A stretch of DNA of 40,221 nt from an uncultured Bacteroidia bacterium (GTDB taxonomy: Bacteria; Bacteroidota; Bacteroidia; Bacteroidales; Prolixibacteraceae): positions 1 through 40,221 of the forward strand of contig CAIXCY010000176.1 in assembly GCA_903918045.1 (NCBI GenBank), given 5' to 3'. Made by a program: the position numbers and the translations under genes. This document shows, one piece after another, positions 26,126-34,317 of the stretch. The notes under the pieces were generated by a model. That model worked only from the letters and a program-made list of their open reading frames with translations, was not told the DNA's origin and ran no database searches. Within the stretch, counting starts at the first letter, position 1; each line of letters starts with the position of its first letter.

Positions 26126-27919
26126 ATGTCTAAAATATTTTTGTTTATTCTATTGACATTTTTGGGCTCGTTATTACTTGCTCAGCCCAAAGTTCGACCC
26201 CCATTTTTGAAGTATGAAACCGACCACTGGGTCGATTCGGTTTTTAATTCGCTCACCGTAGATGAAAAGATTGGGCAATTGATCATGGTCCCTGCATGGT
26301 CAAAGAAGGGAGGCAAACATAAGAACCGAATTTTAAAAATGGTTCAGGAGAATAAAATTGGCGGCATTATAGCCATGCAAGGTGGACCGTTACGCCATAT
26401 TAGCATGATAAACCGGCTTCAGGAAGCTTCAAAAACGCCCCTTCTGGTAGCTATTGATGCAGAATATGGCTTATCAATGCGGTTGGATAGCTGCATTAAA
26501 TACCCATTTGGCTTCACCCTTGGAGCAATTAATAATGACTCATTGGTTTTTGATGTAGGTGCAGATTTGGGTCGGCAATGCAGGAGATTGGGTATTCATA
26601 TAAATTTTGCACCCGTAGCCGATGTGAACAGTAATCCCCTCAATCCTGTCATCGGGTTCCGATCATACGGTGACAATCCGGAAAAGGTTTTTCAAAAAGC
26701 GCTAAATTTTGGATTGGGTCTGCAGTCGCAACAAGTACTTGCAACACTAAAACATTTTCCGGGTCATGGAGACGCTCAAAAAGACTCCCACTTCACATTG
26801 CCGGTAATTGGCCATAACCGGATCCAGCTTGATTCAATCGAACTCTCCCCTTTTAGAAAGGCCGCCAGTCTGGGTATTGGAGGGGTGATGACCGGTTTTT
26901 TGAATGTACCAGCGTTAGACAGCTCAGGTACTGCCGCAACCCTTTCCAAAGTGATTGTTCATGATTTATTAATCAGAGATTATGGTTTTGAAGGATTGAT
27001 TGTAACCGATGCCTTAAATATGGAAGGCGCTGATGAACAGGAGGGGCAATCTGATAATAACAGTGCAGAGGTAAAAGCATTAATTGCCGGTAATGATCTA
27101 CTCGAATTTGTGATCAACCCGGCCAGTGTTATTCAAGCCGTTAAAAAAGCGATTTCGGATGGCTCGATTTCAATGGAGTCCATTGAGCGGAAATGCCGTA
27201 AAATTCTTATGATAAAACGGTGGGCCGGGCTAAATAGTTATTCACCGGTGAAAACCGAAAACCTGTATTCGGATCTCAACCAGTCAGCCTATAGGATGAC
27301 ACTTCGAAATGTTGCACAACAATCGTTAACCGTACTTCAGAATCGTGATGAGCTCCTCCCCTTACGCCGTCTGGATACCCTTAAAATTGCTACGGTGAGT
27401 ATCGGTCGCGGAAATATTACCCCTTTTCAACTTTCGTTGGAAAGATATACCAGATCCGATCATTTTTACATTTCAAAAACTGCCGATGGCAACGCCATTA
27501 AGAAACTCCTGAATCAATTAAAAAAATATAACCTCGTAATTGCCGAACTAAATAATTTGGGCAATTTTGTTTCGTCGGATTACCGCCTTACTGAAACTCA
27601 GCAGAATGTCGTTGAACAAGTTACAAATAACGGCAAATCAATATTGGTACTTTTCGGAAATCCCTACATCCTGAATTACCTTAATGGTCTTGAAAAGGCC
27701 TCAGGTTTAGTTGTCGGATATCAGGAGAGTCCTGAATCACAGGATCTTGCTGGCCAGCTACTGTTTGGTGCCTTTGGAGCTGAGGGGAAACTCCCGGTAA
27801 CAGTAAATCAGACTTTCCATTCGGGTGATGGGCTTGTCACACTTCCGCTTAACCGCTTTAAATACACCCTTCCTGAGGAGCTTGGTATAGATTCCACCTT
27901 TCTAAAAAAAAAAAATTGA
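26126..27919 (+). CDS. nagZ: NagZ-type GH3 beta-N-acetylglucosaminidase, N-terminal part of a frameshifted fusion
   Basis: GH3 enzyme that removes GlcNAc from peptidoglycan fragments. A signal peptide lies at about 1-22 (FLFILLTFLGSLLLAQ), so it is periplasmic. The NagZ signature KHFPGHGDAQKDSH (catalytic His/Asp loop, about residues 208-222) and the nucleophile Asp in IVTDALNMEG (about 294) are intact, and the second GH3 alpha/beta domain continues to about 590. An in-frame TTG at 26111 exists, but ATG at 26126 gives the better signal peptide. The frame ends in KKKN-stop at 27919, directly after a run of 12 A (27904-27915). With 11 A the frame would read KKKIDSL and continue into the serine hydrolase, giving about 989 aa, the usual size of Bacteroidota NagZ-hydrolase fusions. 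Confidence 0.9.
   Translation: MSKIFLFILLTFLGSLLLAQPKVRPPFLKYETDHWVDSVFNSLTVDEKIGQLIMVPAWSKKGGKHKNRILKMVQENKIGGIIAMQGGPLRHISMINRLQEASKTPLLVAIDAEYGLSMRLDSCIKYPFGFTLGAINNDSLVFDVGADLGRQCRRLGIHINFAPVADVNSNPLNPVIGFRSYGDNPEKVFQKALNFGLGLQSQQVLATLKHFPGHGDAQKDSHFTLPVIGHNRIQLDSIELSPFRKAASLGIGGVMTGFLNVPALDSSGTAATLSKVIVHDLLIRDYGFEGLIVTDALNMEGADEQEGQSDNNSAEVKALIAGNDLLEFVINPASVIQAVKKAISDGSISMESIERKCRKILMIKRWAGLNSYSPVKTENLYSDLNQSAYRMTLRNVAQQSLTVLQNRDELLPLRRLDTLKIATVSIGRGNITPFQLSLERYTRSDHFYISKTADGNAIKKLLNQLKKYNLVIAELNNLGNFVSSDYRLTETQQNVVEQVTNNGKSILVLFGNPYILNYLNGLEKASGLVVGYQESPESQDLAGQLLFGAFGAEGKLPVTVNQTFHSGDGLVTLPLNRFKYTLPEELGIDSTFLKKKN
27904..27915 (+). other. A12 homopolymer at the frameshift between the NagZ and hydrolase domains
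   Basis: Twelve consecutive A follow TTTCT. Removing one A joins the two open frames without a gap. It may be a sequencing error, a true indel, or a site of transcriptional or translational slippage. Confidence 0.9.
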
Positions 27920-29096
27920 CTCCTTAGTAAACGTCGGATTAAGTGCCAAAGCCTTTCCCGGATGCACTGTTTTTATTGCAAAAAAAGGGAAAGTCCTTCT
28001 CCTCGAAAGCTATGGTTACCAAACCTACACCAACGAAAGACCCCTTTTGCCCGATGACCTGTTTGATTTCGCATCACTGACTAAAATCCTTGCCCCGCTT
28101 CCTGCCCTGATGAGGCTAAATGACCAGAAAAAATTCTCGGTTAAAAAAAGGATGAGCGATTACTGGCCCGACTGGAAAATTTCAAATAAAAAGGATATTC
28201 TGATTGAGGATGTCCTTTCGCATCAGGCCCGGCTTAAAACAGGTATCCCTTTTTGGTTAAAGACGATGAATTCATCCGGTGATTACAAGCAAGGGTATTA
28301 TTCCAAAGATTCAACAGCACAATTCGATCTCAGGGTAAGTAAAGGGCTTTATCTTTTAACTAGTTTTCCCGATTCGGTGTATGCCACGATCCGGAAATCT
28401 CCGCTCTTAAGCCGAAAAAGGTTTGTCTATTCCGATCTGGGATTTATTATCTTTCCGCGTATTATCGCCGCTCTGGCAAATCAGGATTATGAAACTTATC
28501 TTAAAACAAATTTTTACACACTGCTGGGGGCATCAACACTAACTTACCGCCCCTATTTATACTACCCGTTGGACAAAATGGTGCCGACAGAGAATGATCT
28601 TTCATTTCGAAAAGAGCAGTTACAGGGTTTTGTGCACGATGAAAGTTCTGCCGTTTTAGGGGGGATATCCGGGAATGCGGGCCTTTTTGGTACGATCAAC
28701 GATGCGGCCAAGATGATGCAGATGTACCTGAATTACGGATCATACGGTGGTGTGCGCTTCTTATCTGAAGCCACGATGAAGGAATGGACAAAACCGCATT
28801 TTGAGAAATTACATAACCGCAGAGGATATGGTTTTGACAAACCCTCGCAGGGGAATAATCTGAGTACAGGCGAGAAGAGTTATCCTGCTCCACTGTGCAG
28901 TGATGCAAGCTTTGGTCATACCGGATTTACCGGAACGTATGCCTGGGCCGATCCCGTCACAGGAATACTCTTTCTCTTTTTTTCGAACAGGATCTATCCC
29001 TCCCGGGACAATCACCTGCTAAATCGGTTAAATTTGAGGGAATCAATACAGCAAATGGCTTATCAGATCCTTGAAAACGGTGAACACAGGCGCTAA
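27915..29096 (+). CDS. beta-lactamase-fold serine hydrolase (AmiE-like), C-terminal part of the frameshifted NagZ fusion
   Basis: About 393 residues in the +1 frame relative to NagZ. The first in-frame start-like codons are TTG at 28047 and ATG at 28054, but coding character begins at once (IDSLVNVGLSAKAFPGCTVFIAKKGKVLLLESYG), so it is read as the tail of the fusion and has no start of its own. It has the penicillin-binding-protein/beta-lactamase motifs: SxxK in FASLTKI, YSDLGF in the Y-x-N position, and HTGFTG as the third box. In B. subtilis the separate AmiE of this fold removes the peptide from MurNAc, and the fused domain may do the same here. No second signal peptide is present, which supports the fusion. 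Ends in ILENGEHRR. Confidence 0.8.
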   Translation: MDSLVNVGLSAKAFPGCTVFIAKKGKVLLLESYGYQTYTNERPLLPDDLFDFASLTKILAPLPALMRLNDQKKFSVKKRMSDYWPDWKISNKKDILIEDVLSHQARLKTGIPFWLKTMNSSGDYKQGYYSKDSTAQFDLRVSKGLYLLTSFPDSVYATIRKSPLLSRKRFVYSDLGFIIFPRIIAALANQDYETYLKTNFYTLLGASTLTYRPYLYYPLDKMVPTENDLSFRKEQLQGFVHDESSAVLGGISGNAGLFGTINDAAKMMQMYLNYGSYGGVRFLSEATMKEWTKPHFEKLHNRRGYGFDKPSQGNNLSTGEKSYPAPLCSDASFGHTGFTGTYAWADPVTGILFLFFSNRIYPSRDNHLLNRLNLRESIQQMAYQILENGEHRR

Positions 29097-29357
29097 GTGC
29101 AAAAACTGTTGTAAAACACATTCTCAGAAGAACTACTTATTCAACGGCATTATATCTTTAATAGTTTGAATTACAATTAATTATTTTTATATGAAAATCA
29201 GTCAATTGTTAATAATTCTAAATTTCGGATTTCGTGGTGAAAAGATATTACATTTAGGTTACAATATTGAATATTTAATATTAATTTTCGGCGTGTACAA
29301 ATAGATTCAGGTTACTGATATTGACTATTCATTATTAACTTTTTAAAACTTTTCGCT

Positions 29358-29606
29358 ATGACTCAAAAAATTACCTTCAATGAGCTTCGGGATATCAAGG
29401 ATCATTTGCCTCACGGTTCGATGCAACGGATTGCTCAGGAGCTTGGGATGGAAGTTGAAACCGTGAGGAATTATTTTGGTGGAACACATTATGATACAGG
29501 GACAAGTGTTGGCATGCATATTGAACAGGGGCCACAAGGCGGAATCATCCTGCTCGACGACACGACAATTTTGGAAAAGGCTCATGAAATTCTTGAAGGG
29601 AAATAA
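29358..29606 (+). CDS. small DNA-binding protein with helix-turn-helix
   Basis: 82-aa protein of a small family that I recall from many Bacteroidota genomes as 'DNA-binding protein'. The N-terminal half is a clear helix-turn-helix (LPHGSMQRIAQELGMEVETVRNYFGG). The second half (VGMHIEQGPQGGIILLDDTTILEKAHEIL) carries a beta-hairpin and an end helix. It is cytoplasmic. It is monocistronic: a 260-nt AT-rich leader precedes it (TATCTTTA at about 29152 is a one-mismatch -7 box) and a terminator follows at 29632. Its regulatory target is unknown. Confidence 0.75.
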   Translation: MTQKITFNELRDIKDHLPHGSMQRIAQELGMEVETVRNYFGGTHYDTGTSVGMHIEQGPQGGIILLDDTTILEKAHEILEGK

Positions 29607-29631
29607 TTGAATTTATACTATAAAAATTTAT

Positions 29632-29664
29632 AACTGCCTCAGATTCGGGGCAGTTTTTTTTTTT
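29632..29664 (+). terminator. Rho-independent terminator after the small DNA-binding protein gene
   Basis: AACTGCC and GGCAGTT arms with a short loop, followed directly by a long T run. Confidence 0.85.
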
Positions 29665-29719
29665 GAAAAAGCTAAATTCAGGATTGAATAAAGAAAAAAT
29701 GTTTTTTTTCTTTGACTTA

Positions 29720-29750
29720 TTTGGTGTGAATAAAAAAAGGTCTATCTTTG
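29720..29750 (+). promoter_or_regulatory. consensus Bacteroidota promoter of tRNA-Val
   Basis: TTTG (29720-29723), exactly 19 nt, then TATCTTTG (29743-29750): a perfect TTTG-N19-TAnnTTTG. It lies 46 nt before the tRNA. Confidence 0.8.
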
Positions 29751-29795
29751 CATCACTTTAGAAAAGGGCATACAGTCGGCAGTCTTTAGTAAAAA

Positions 29796-29870
29796 GGGAG
29801 CTTAGCTCAGTTGGTTCAGAGCATCTGCCTTACAAGCAGAGGGTCGATGGTTCGAACCCATCAGTTCCCA
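29796..29870 (+). tRNA. tRNA-Val (anticodon UAC)
   Basis: 75-nt cloverleaf. Acceptor arms are GGGAGCT and AGTTCCC with discriminator A. The D arm is in GCTCAGTTGGTTCAGAGC, the anticodon stem TCTGC/GCAGA encloses loop CTTACAA with anticodon TAC (valine), the variable loop is short, and the T arm contains GGTTCGAACCC. CCA is not encoded (CGG follows), so it must be added after transcription. Promoter upstream and terminator downstream are both clear. Confidence 0.95.
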
Positions 29871-29875
29871 CGGTG

Positions 29876-29916
29876 AAATCCAGATAGTTACGAAGGTAAT
29901 TAATCTGGATTTTTTC
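29876..29916 (+). terminator. terminator after tRNA-Val
   Basis: AAATCCAGAT (29876-29885) pairs with ATCTGGATTT (29903-29912), followed by further T residues. Confidence 0.75.
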
Positions 29917-29953
29917 GTTGGTTTAAACATTTGCAAATTCAGGATCAATTGAC

Positions 29954-31519
29954 ATGAAAAAAAATCTCAGAAGTTTACATTTTGCAGTGTTTATACTGCT
30001 CTTACTGCTCTCTGGCAGCGCAAATTCCCAGACTATTCAAACTGGAGCCTCGCTTTCCCACAGTGTTCCTGAGTTGGAGGGTGTTTCTTCGGCAGGCATA
30101 CTTACTTTTCTTGATTCAGCAGCAACAAGCCGGCATGAGTTCCACAGTATGGTATTTCTGCGCCATGGTAAAGTAATTGCTGAAGGATGGTGGTCTCCTT
30201 ATGGACGTGAGATTAAGCAGACACTCTATTCCACGAGTAAAAGTTTTACTTCCACTGCGGTAGGTTTTGCGATAAGTGAAAAATATCTGACCGTCGACGA
30301 TAAGGTAATTTCATTTTTCCCGAAGGATTTGCCCGATAGTATCACTCCGTTCCTGGCAGAAATGAGCATAAAAGACCTTCTAACCATGTCGGCTGGAATG
30401 GATCCCGATCCAACACATTTGGTGGTGTCGAACGACATCAACTGGGTAAAAGCATTCCTTGCTCTTCCTGTTGTTAATAAGCCCGGGACCAAATTCCTTT
30501 ATAATTCAATGGCTACCTATATGCTTTCGGCAATTGTTCAGAAAGTGACGGGGGAAAAGATAATCGACTATCTCACTCCCAGGTTATTTAAGCCGCTTAA
30601 TATTGAAGGTGCTGACTGGGAAATAGATCCTCACGGAATAAATACCGGAGGGTGGGGTCTGAGGTTGAAAACCGAAGACATGGCTAAGTTCGGACAACTT
30701 TATCTCCAAAATGGAAAGTGGAATGAAAAGCAAATTCTGCCTAAAGGATGGGTTGCCGAGGCAACCACTTATAAGATTGACCAGGCTCCCGATGCCCCTC
30801 AATCAAAAAAAGAATTCAACGACTGGATGCAGGGGTACTGCTATCAGTTTTGGCGTTGCCGTAACAACGCTTTCAGGGCAGATGGAGCATTCGGTCAATA
30901 CATTATTGTTATGCCGGAAAAAGATGCAGTAATTGCTATTCAGGCCGAATCTCCTGACATGCAGGATGAGATCGATCTGGTGTGGAAATATTTACTGCCG
31001 GCCATCAAGGATGGAAAAATGACAGAAGACATTGCCATGTCGGAAAAACTGAAACAAAGACTCTCTTCTCTGTCTCTTCCTTTGCTAACAAAAGGAGTTG
31101 ATTCACCAGTCGCATCCCAAGTCTCACAGAAGGTATACACTTTCAAGCCAAACGCTCTGAATTTTGATAGTTTATCTTTTCACTTCATGGAGGGTATATG
31201 TCATGTTACACTAAACTCAGGCAATAAAGAGTATAATCTGGCCTTTGGAGCAGGAAAGTGGATCGGAGGCGAAACCACCCTGACTGGGCCTAATCTATTA
31301 AAATTAGCCAAAGCTCACAATATCGGGTTTGCCCCTGAAAAAGTTTTTGGTTGTTTCACGTGGAAGGATGAGAATACGTTGGAACTGGTGTTACGTTATA
31401 TAGAAAGTCCACACAGTGAAAAGATAACATGCAAACTTGACGGTAAAAAAATATCGCTTGATATTCAATGCAGCAATGTTCATGAGACCACTAAGCCTAT
31501 TTCAGGCGAAATGAGATAA
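29954..31519 (+). CDS. exported serine hydrolase, beta-lactamase/PBP4* fold
   Basis: 521-aa secreted protein of the serine beta-lactamase-like superfamily. Signal peptide at about 1-25 (ending ANSQ). Catalytic SxxK is S93-T-S-K96 (YSTSKSFTS), followed by LSIKDLLTMSAGMD-type helices. The Y-containing second box is FLYNSMATYML, and the third box is represented by RADGAFGQYIIVMP. A C-terminal beta-barrel domain of about 130 aa (from about 385) ends the protein, as in esterase- or peptidase-like relatives. The likely substrate is a cell-wall peptide or an ester, unresolved. It starts 83 nt after the tRNA behind its terminator. It is not part of the NagZ fusion and differs from it in sequence. Confidence 0.85.
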   Translation: MKKNLRSLHFAVFILLLLLSGSANSQTIQTGASLSHSVPELEGVSSAGILTFLDSAATSRHEFHSMVFLRHGKVIAEGWWSPYGREIKQTLYSTSKSFTSTAVGFAISEKYLTVDDKVISFFPKDLPDSITPFLAEMSIKDLLTMSAGMDPDPTHLVVSNDINWVKAFLALPVVNKPGTKFLYNSMATYMLSAIVQKVTGEKIIDYLTPRLFKPLNIEGADWEIDPHGINTGGWGLRLKTEDMAKFGQLYLQNGKWNEKQILPKGWVAEATTYKIDQAPDAPQSKKEFNDWMQGYCYQFWRCRNNAFRADGAFGQYIIVMPEKDAVIAIQAESPDMQDEIDLVWKYLLPAIKDGKMTEDIAMSEKLKQRLSSLSLPLLTKGVDSPVASQVSQKVYTFKPNALNFDSLSFHFMEGICHVTLNSGNKEYNLAFGAGKWIGGETTLTGPNLLKLAKAHNIGFAPEKVFGCFTWKDENTLELVLRYIESPHSEKITCKLDGKKISLDIQCSNVHETTKPISGEMR

Positions 31520-31793
31520 GGAAGGAGTGGCCTTTGGATCAAGGAATAATTGAAATTTAGGTGGAGTAATCGAATTACGCATAAAAAAATTACCACGGAG
31601 GCTTCGAGGGCATACAGGTACACGCAGGAATAATCAAGTCCCGGTCCGACTGGTCCCAGTCATGAAGAAGTCTTCTACATGATTATAGTCGGCTTAAAAC
31701 CATATGGAATAGCTTTCAATATCGAAAAGGTGTAAGTAATTTAATATTTATATTCAAGGTCGGCTTTGTCGGTGCAATATATCCGCTAAGGGT

Positions 31794-31928
31794 CTATTCA
31801 AATATTTTACTTCCATAAACTAAATAAGGCTTCCCATTATACACGGCAAAAACGCCATCTGGCAATTCATCAAACCTGAAGTACCTAATTTCAACTTGAT
31901 CCAGAAAAGCAAATTCGACCAAAAGGAT
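31794..31928 (-). pseudogene. unidentified C-terminal gene remnant
   Basis: 44 codons on the - strand, from a TAA stop upstream to TAG at 31794. The translation looks protein-like (VEIRYFRFDELPDGVFAVYN, then KPYLVYGSKIFE) but has no start and no RBS. I do not recognise the family. It may be the tail of a gene whose 5' part was lost; chance is also possible. Confidence 0.3.
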
Positions 31929-32096
31929 TTACACTGTTTAGTAATAGTACTTATAAACAAACGATTGGCTTAACTGTTCAGTATTAATTTCCAAACGACA
32001 ACTTAAACCCTCAACTTCCTGCGTTAATAAATAGTGCTTTTTTACAAAATAGTCCACATCTTCACCGAAGTAAAGTATACTTACCTTGATATTTTA

Positions 32097-32104
32097 TATC
32101 TTTG
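32097..32104 (+). promoter_or_regulatory. -7 box (TATCTTTG) of the AraC-type regulator
   Basis: TATCTTTG fits TAnnTTTG and lies 22 nt before ATG 32127, so the frame-extended GTG at 32034 would lie upstream of the transcript start. No good -33 element is seen. Confidence 0.45.
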
Positions 32105-32126
32105 CGCCTGTAAAATATTTTACTTT

Positions 32127-33347
32127 ATGCTAGTCTATTTTTCAATAAATGGGATTATACTCTCGGCCTTGTTGATGTATTTCAACGCCAGGAAATTTCC
32201 ATCCTCAATTTATCTAAGCCTGTTCATTTTTGCAATAAGTCTTAATGGTATTATTCAATATGCGATGCTCTATTCGAATTCCATTTCTCTCATTGCAATA
32301 TTTACGACCCATTTTGCATTTATCCTATTATTGACAGGACCGGCATTTTACTTGTACATTCGAAGTGTATTATCAGATAATTACCGGTTATACAGAAAGG
32401 ATCTCTGGCATTTGGTTCCGATGACCATTTACCTGATTTCTGTTATCCCTTATTATCTGAGGCCATTTTCCGAAAAAACAGCACTGGCACAGGAAATCGT
32501 AAATGACCGAAGTATTCTTTCGGAATATAAATTCGGATGGCTTGCAGAAATACTTTCAAATGGAATTATTTATGTGAGTCGACCCTTACTAGCCATGTTT
32601 TATATAGGATGGTCAATAGGAATGCTAATACTCTATCTCAAACGCCATGAAGATAAATTGGTATTCCGTGGCCAGTCATTTATGCTAAAATGGTTATATG
32701 TTTTTATTAGTTCATCATTGTTACTTGTAGTCAGCAATTTTGTTTTGATGACCTATACATGGGTATCAAATACAGCAGACCTGTTTTATACAATAAATAC
32801 TTTGCAGGTTTTATCATTCGTTGGTCTGACTATCTTATTGATCTCACCGTTTTTCTTCCCGGAAATACTCTATGGTCTTCCCCGGGTGCCGGTTATGATC
32901 TCTGGTGATGGATCTGCACCGGAAACTACCAGTATTATGGAAGAGGGAATCTCAAAATATAACCTGAAATTTGAAACTGATTATCTGAACAAGATTTGTA
33001 ATAAGATAGAGAGCATTATGCAAACGGACCAGCCCTATTCTCAGATTGATTTAAACATGGCGCGTTTTTCAGGTCTTGTTGATGTTCCCTTTCACCATCT
33101 GGCCTATTATTTCAGGGAGGTTAAAAAACAATCTTTCAATGATTTCCGAAATGAATGGAGAATTAAGTATGCTAAAAATTTTATCCTTGAAGGTAATGCA
33201 GAGGAGCTGACATTGGAAGCTATCGGATTAAAGTCGGGATTCACAAATCGAAGCACCTTTTTTCGGGCGTTTAAGAGAGTCGAAGGTGTTGCGCCTGCTG
33301 AATATTTGGCTAAAACAAGACAAAAATCATCTTCAAATCACCTTTAA
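32127..33347 (+). CDS. membrane-anchored AraC-family transcriptional regulator
   Basis: 406-aa regulator. The N-terminal half (about 1-250) has six or seven hydrophobic helices (MLVYFSINGIILSALLMYF, IFTTHFAFILLLTGPAFYLYI, VPMTIYLISVIPYYL, and others). The membrane part ends in LISPFFFPEILYGLPRVP. The C-terminal AraC/XylS helix-turn-helix domain (about 300-400) includes LVDVPFHHLAYYFREVKKQSF, then FNDFRNEWRIKYAKNFIL and the signature LTLEAIGLKSGFTNRSTFFRAFKR. The start at 32127 is preferred over GTG 32034 because of the -7 box. Such 7TM-AraC proteins probably sense a membrane or extracellular cue and bind DNA while anchored. It sits upstream of the DUF4402 fibre genes and is the best candidate for their regulator. 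A truncated relative lies at 34318. Confidence 0.88.
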   Translation: MLVYFSINGIILSALLMYFNARKFPSSIYLSLFIFAISLNGIIQYAMLYSNSISLIAIFTTHFAFILLLTGPAFYLYIRSVLSDNYRLYRKDLWHLVPMTIYLISVIPYYLRPFSEKTALAQEIVNDRSILSEYKFGWLAEILSNGIIYVSRPLLAMFYIGWSIGMLILYLKRHEDKLVFRGQSFMLKWLYVFISSSLLLVVSNFVLMTYTWVSNTADLFYTINTLQVLSFVGLTILLISPFFFPEILYGLPRVPVMISGDGSAPETTSIMEEGISKYNLKFETDYLNKICNKIESIMQTDQPYSQIDLNMARFSGLVDVPFHHLAYYFREVKKQSFNDFRNEWRIKYAKNFILEGNAEELTLEAIGLKSGFTNRSTFFRAFKRVEGVAPAEYLAKTRQKSSSNHL

Positions 33348-33793
33348 ATAGGTGTGATTTCTGGCATTTGATACCACTTCTTGCTCATTTAACTACATAT
33401 CTGGCAATTGATTAACCTAAGTTTTTAAACTCTTATTTTCATTTTTCAAGTTATTAACCTCTTTTCCGGGATTGTCAATTCGCTTTATGAAAGCATCGAT
33501 TTTTTCATCTATGGATAATGGCTCATTCATTCATAGGCAATGGACAACAATCAATTGGTTTAAACCAGATTATAAAAGCATTAATTATTAGCGCACAAAC
33601 ATCGTTATTGTTAATGACGCCCGAAAATAAGTAAATACCCTCGCGAGAATCGAACAGACCAAGACAGACCCAGAAGACGAAATCCGGCAAAACCTCAGGC
33701 AGTTATGGTTCATCTAAAATCGAGGCAATAACCAAATGATTTATAAATAAAAAGAAATATCTTTAGTGACTGAAAAGTGACAAAATTAGAATT
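33348..33793. other. 446-nt gap with possible transposase scraps and the first DUF4402 promoter region
   Basis: No intact gene. A 37-codon frame lies on the - strand at 33417-33530, and a + strand stretch at about 33634-33735 resembles a piece of an IS66-type transposase. TATCTTTA at about 33758, one mismatch from TAnnTTTG, could be the -7 box for the DUF4402 gene. Confidence 0.5.
33417..33530 (-). pseudogene. 37-codon frame, possible IS66 TnpC N-terminal remnant
   Basis: Reads MNEPLSIDEKIDAFIKRIDN and then a coiled-coil-like KEVNNLKNENKSLKT before TAG. This resembles the leader helix of IS66-family transposases (Lys/Glu/Asn heptads), cut short. A forward-strand stretch nearby (about 33634-33735, containing ESNRPRQTQKTKSGKTSG) resembles the next part of the same family but in the opposite orientation. 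Weak evidence, since all three frames are open there. Confidence 0.3.
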
Positions 33794-34312
33794 ATGGAAA
33801 CAAACATGAAAATTTTCACGGTAGTTACTATTTTCTTTTTAACTACAAGCAGTATGTTTGCACAATTATCATTTAACGCTAATGCAGCAGGTAACATTTT
33901 ACCTGCACTTTGTATTACAAAAGCAACTGGAATATTGGCAGATTTAAGTTTTGGCGATATTGTTCCGGGGGCAACCAATGCGGCGTCGGTAGCTATTACC
34001 GCTGATGCAGCAGGGACAAGATCAAATGGTGATGGTAATGCTACTTTAGTTACGAGCAATATCGGTCATTCTGCTAAATTTAATATAGCAGGGATTCAAG
34101 GAACAACTGTTAATTTGGCTCTCTCGCAGGCTGAAATTACACTTTCAGATGGTAGTGGTCATACGATGGGTTGTACATTAGTACTTTCATCCTCAACGTC
34201 AGAAATAACCGGCGGTTCTGCTATCGTTTATGTGGGCGGTACTCTTTTTATTGCTGCTAATCAGGCTGTTGGACATTATACACAAATGTTTAACTTAACT
34301 GCTCAGTATTAG
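33794..34312 (+). CDS. DUF4402 fibre subunit (paralogue 1)
   Basis: 172-aa exported protein of the DUF4402 family. Signal peptide at about 1-23 (VVTIFFLTTSSMFAQ). The mature beta-sandwich has DLSFGDIVPG near the start and two cysteines (in LPALCITK and HTMGCTLVLS) that could form a disulphide, as in chaperone-usher pilins. The end GHYTQMFNLTAQY alternates hydrophobic residues, has Gly 13 from the C-terminus and a terminal Tyr, close to the usher-pilin beta-zipper motif. About half of its residues match the paralogue at 35314, and the 15 nt up to the ATG are nearly identical in both. I infer a structural subunit of a surface fibre, assembled by the chaperone and usher downstream. Confidence 0.85.
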   Translation: METNMKIFTVVTIFFLTTSSMFAQLSFNANAAGNILPALCITKATGILADLSFGDIVPGATNAASVAITADAAGTRSNGDGNATLVTSNIGHSAKFNIAGIQGTTVNLALSQAEITLSDGSGHTMGCTLVLSSSTSEITGGSAIVYVGGTLFIAANQAVGHYTQMFNLTAQY

Positions 34313-34317
34313 TATAA

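Larger units (their letters stand above)
31520..32126. other. 607-nt gap with hairpins and a decayed reading frame
   Basis: No intact gene is seen. It holds the perfect inverted repeat GACTGG-TC-CCAGTC (31648-31661), an imperfect 10-nt inverted repeat centred at 31671 (CATGAAGAAG/CTTCTACATG), the - strand remnant at 31794-31928, and a -7 box before the AraC-type gene. The base composition turns AT-rich from here. Confidence 0.6.

Noticed and set aside
28047-28056. Independent start codon for the serine hydrolase (TTG 28047 or ATG 28054)
   Set aside because: Coding similarity begins well upstream of both, directly after the A12 run, so these would cut the domain.
29796-29960. tRNA-Val 3' end as an integration (att) site for an island covering the fibre genes
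   Set aside because: I found no second copy of the tRNA 3' end downstream and no integrase gene; a terminator and an ordinary gene follow.
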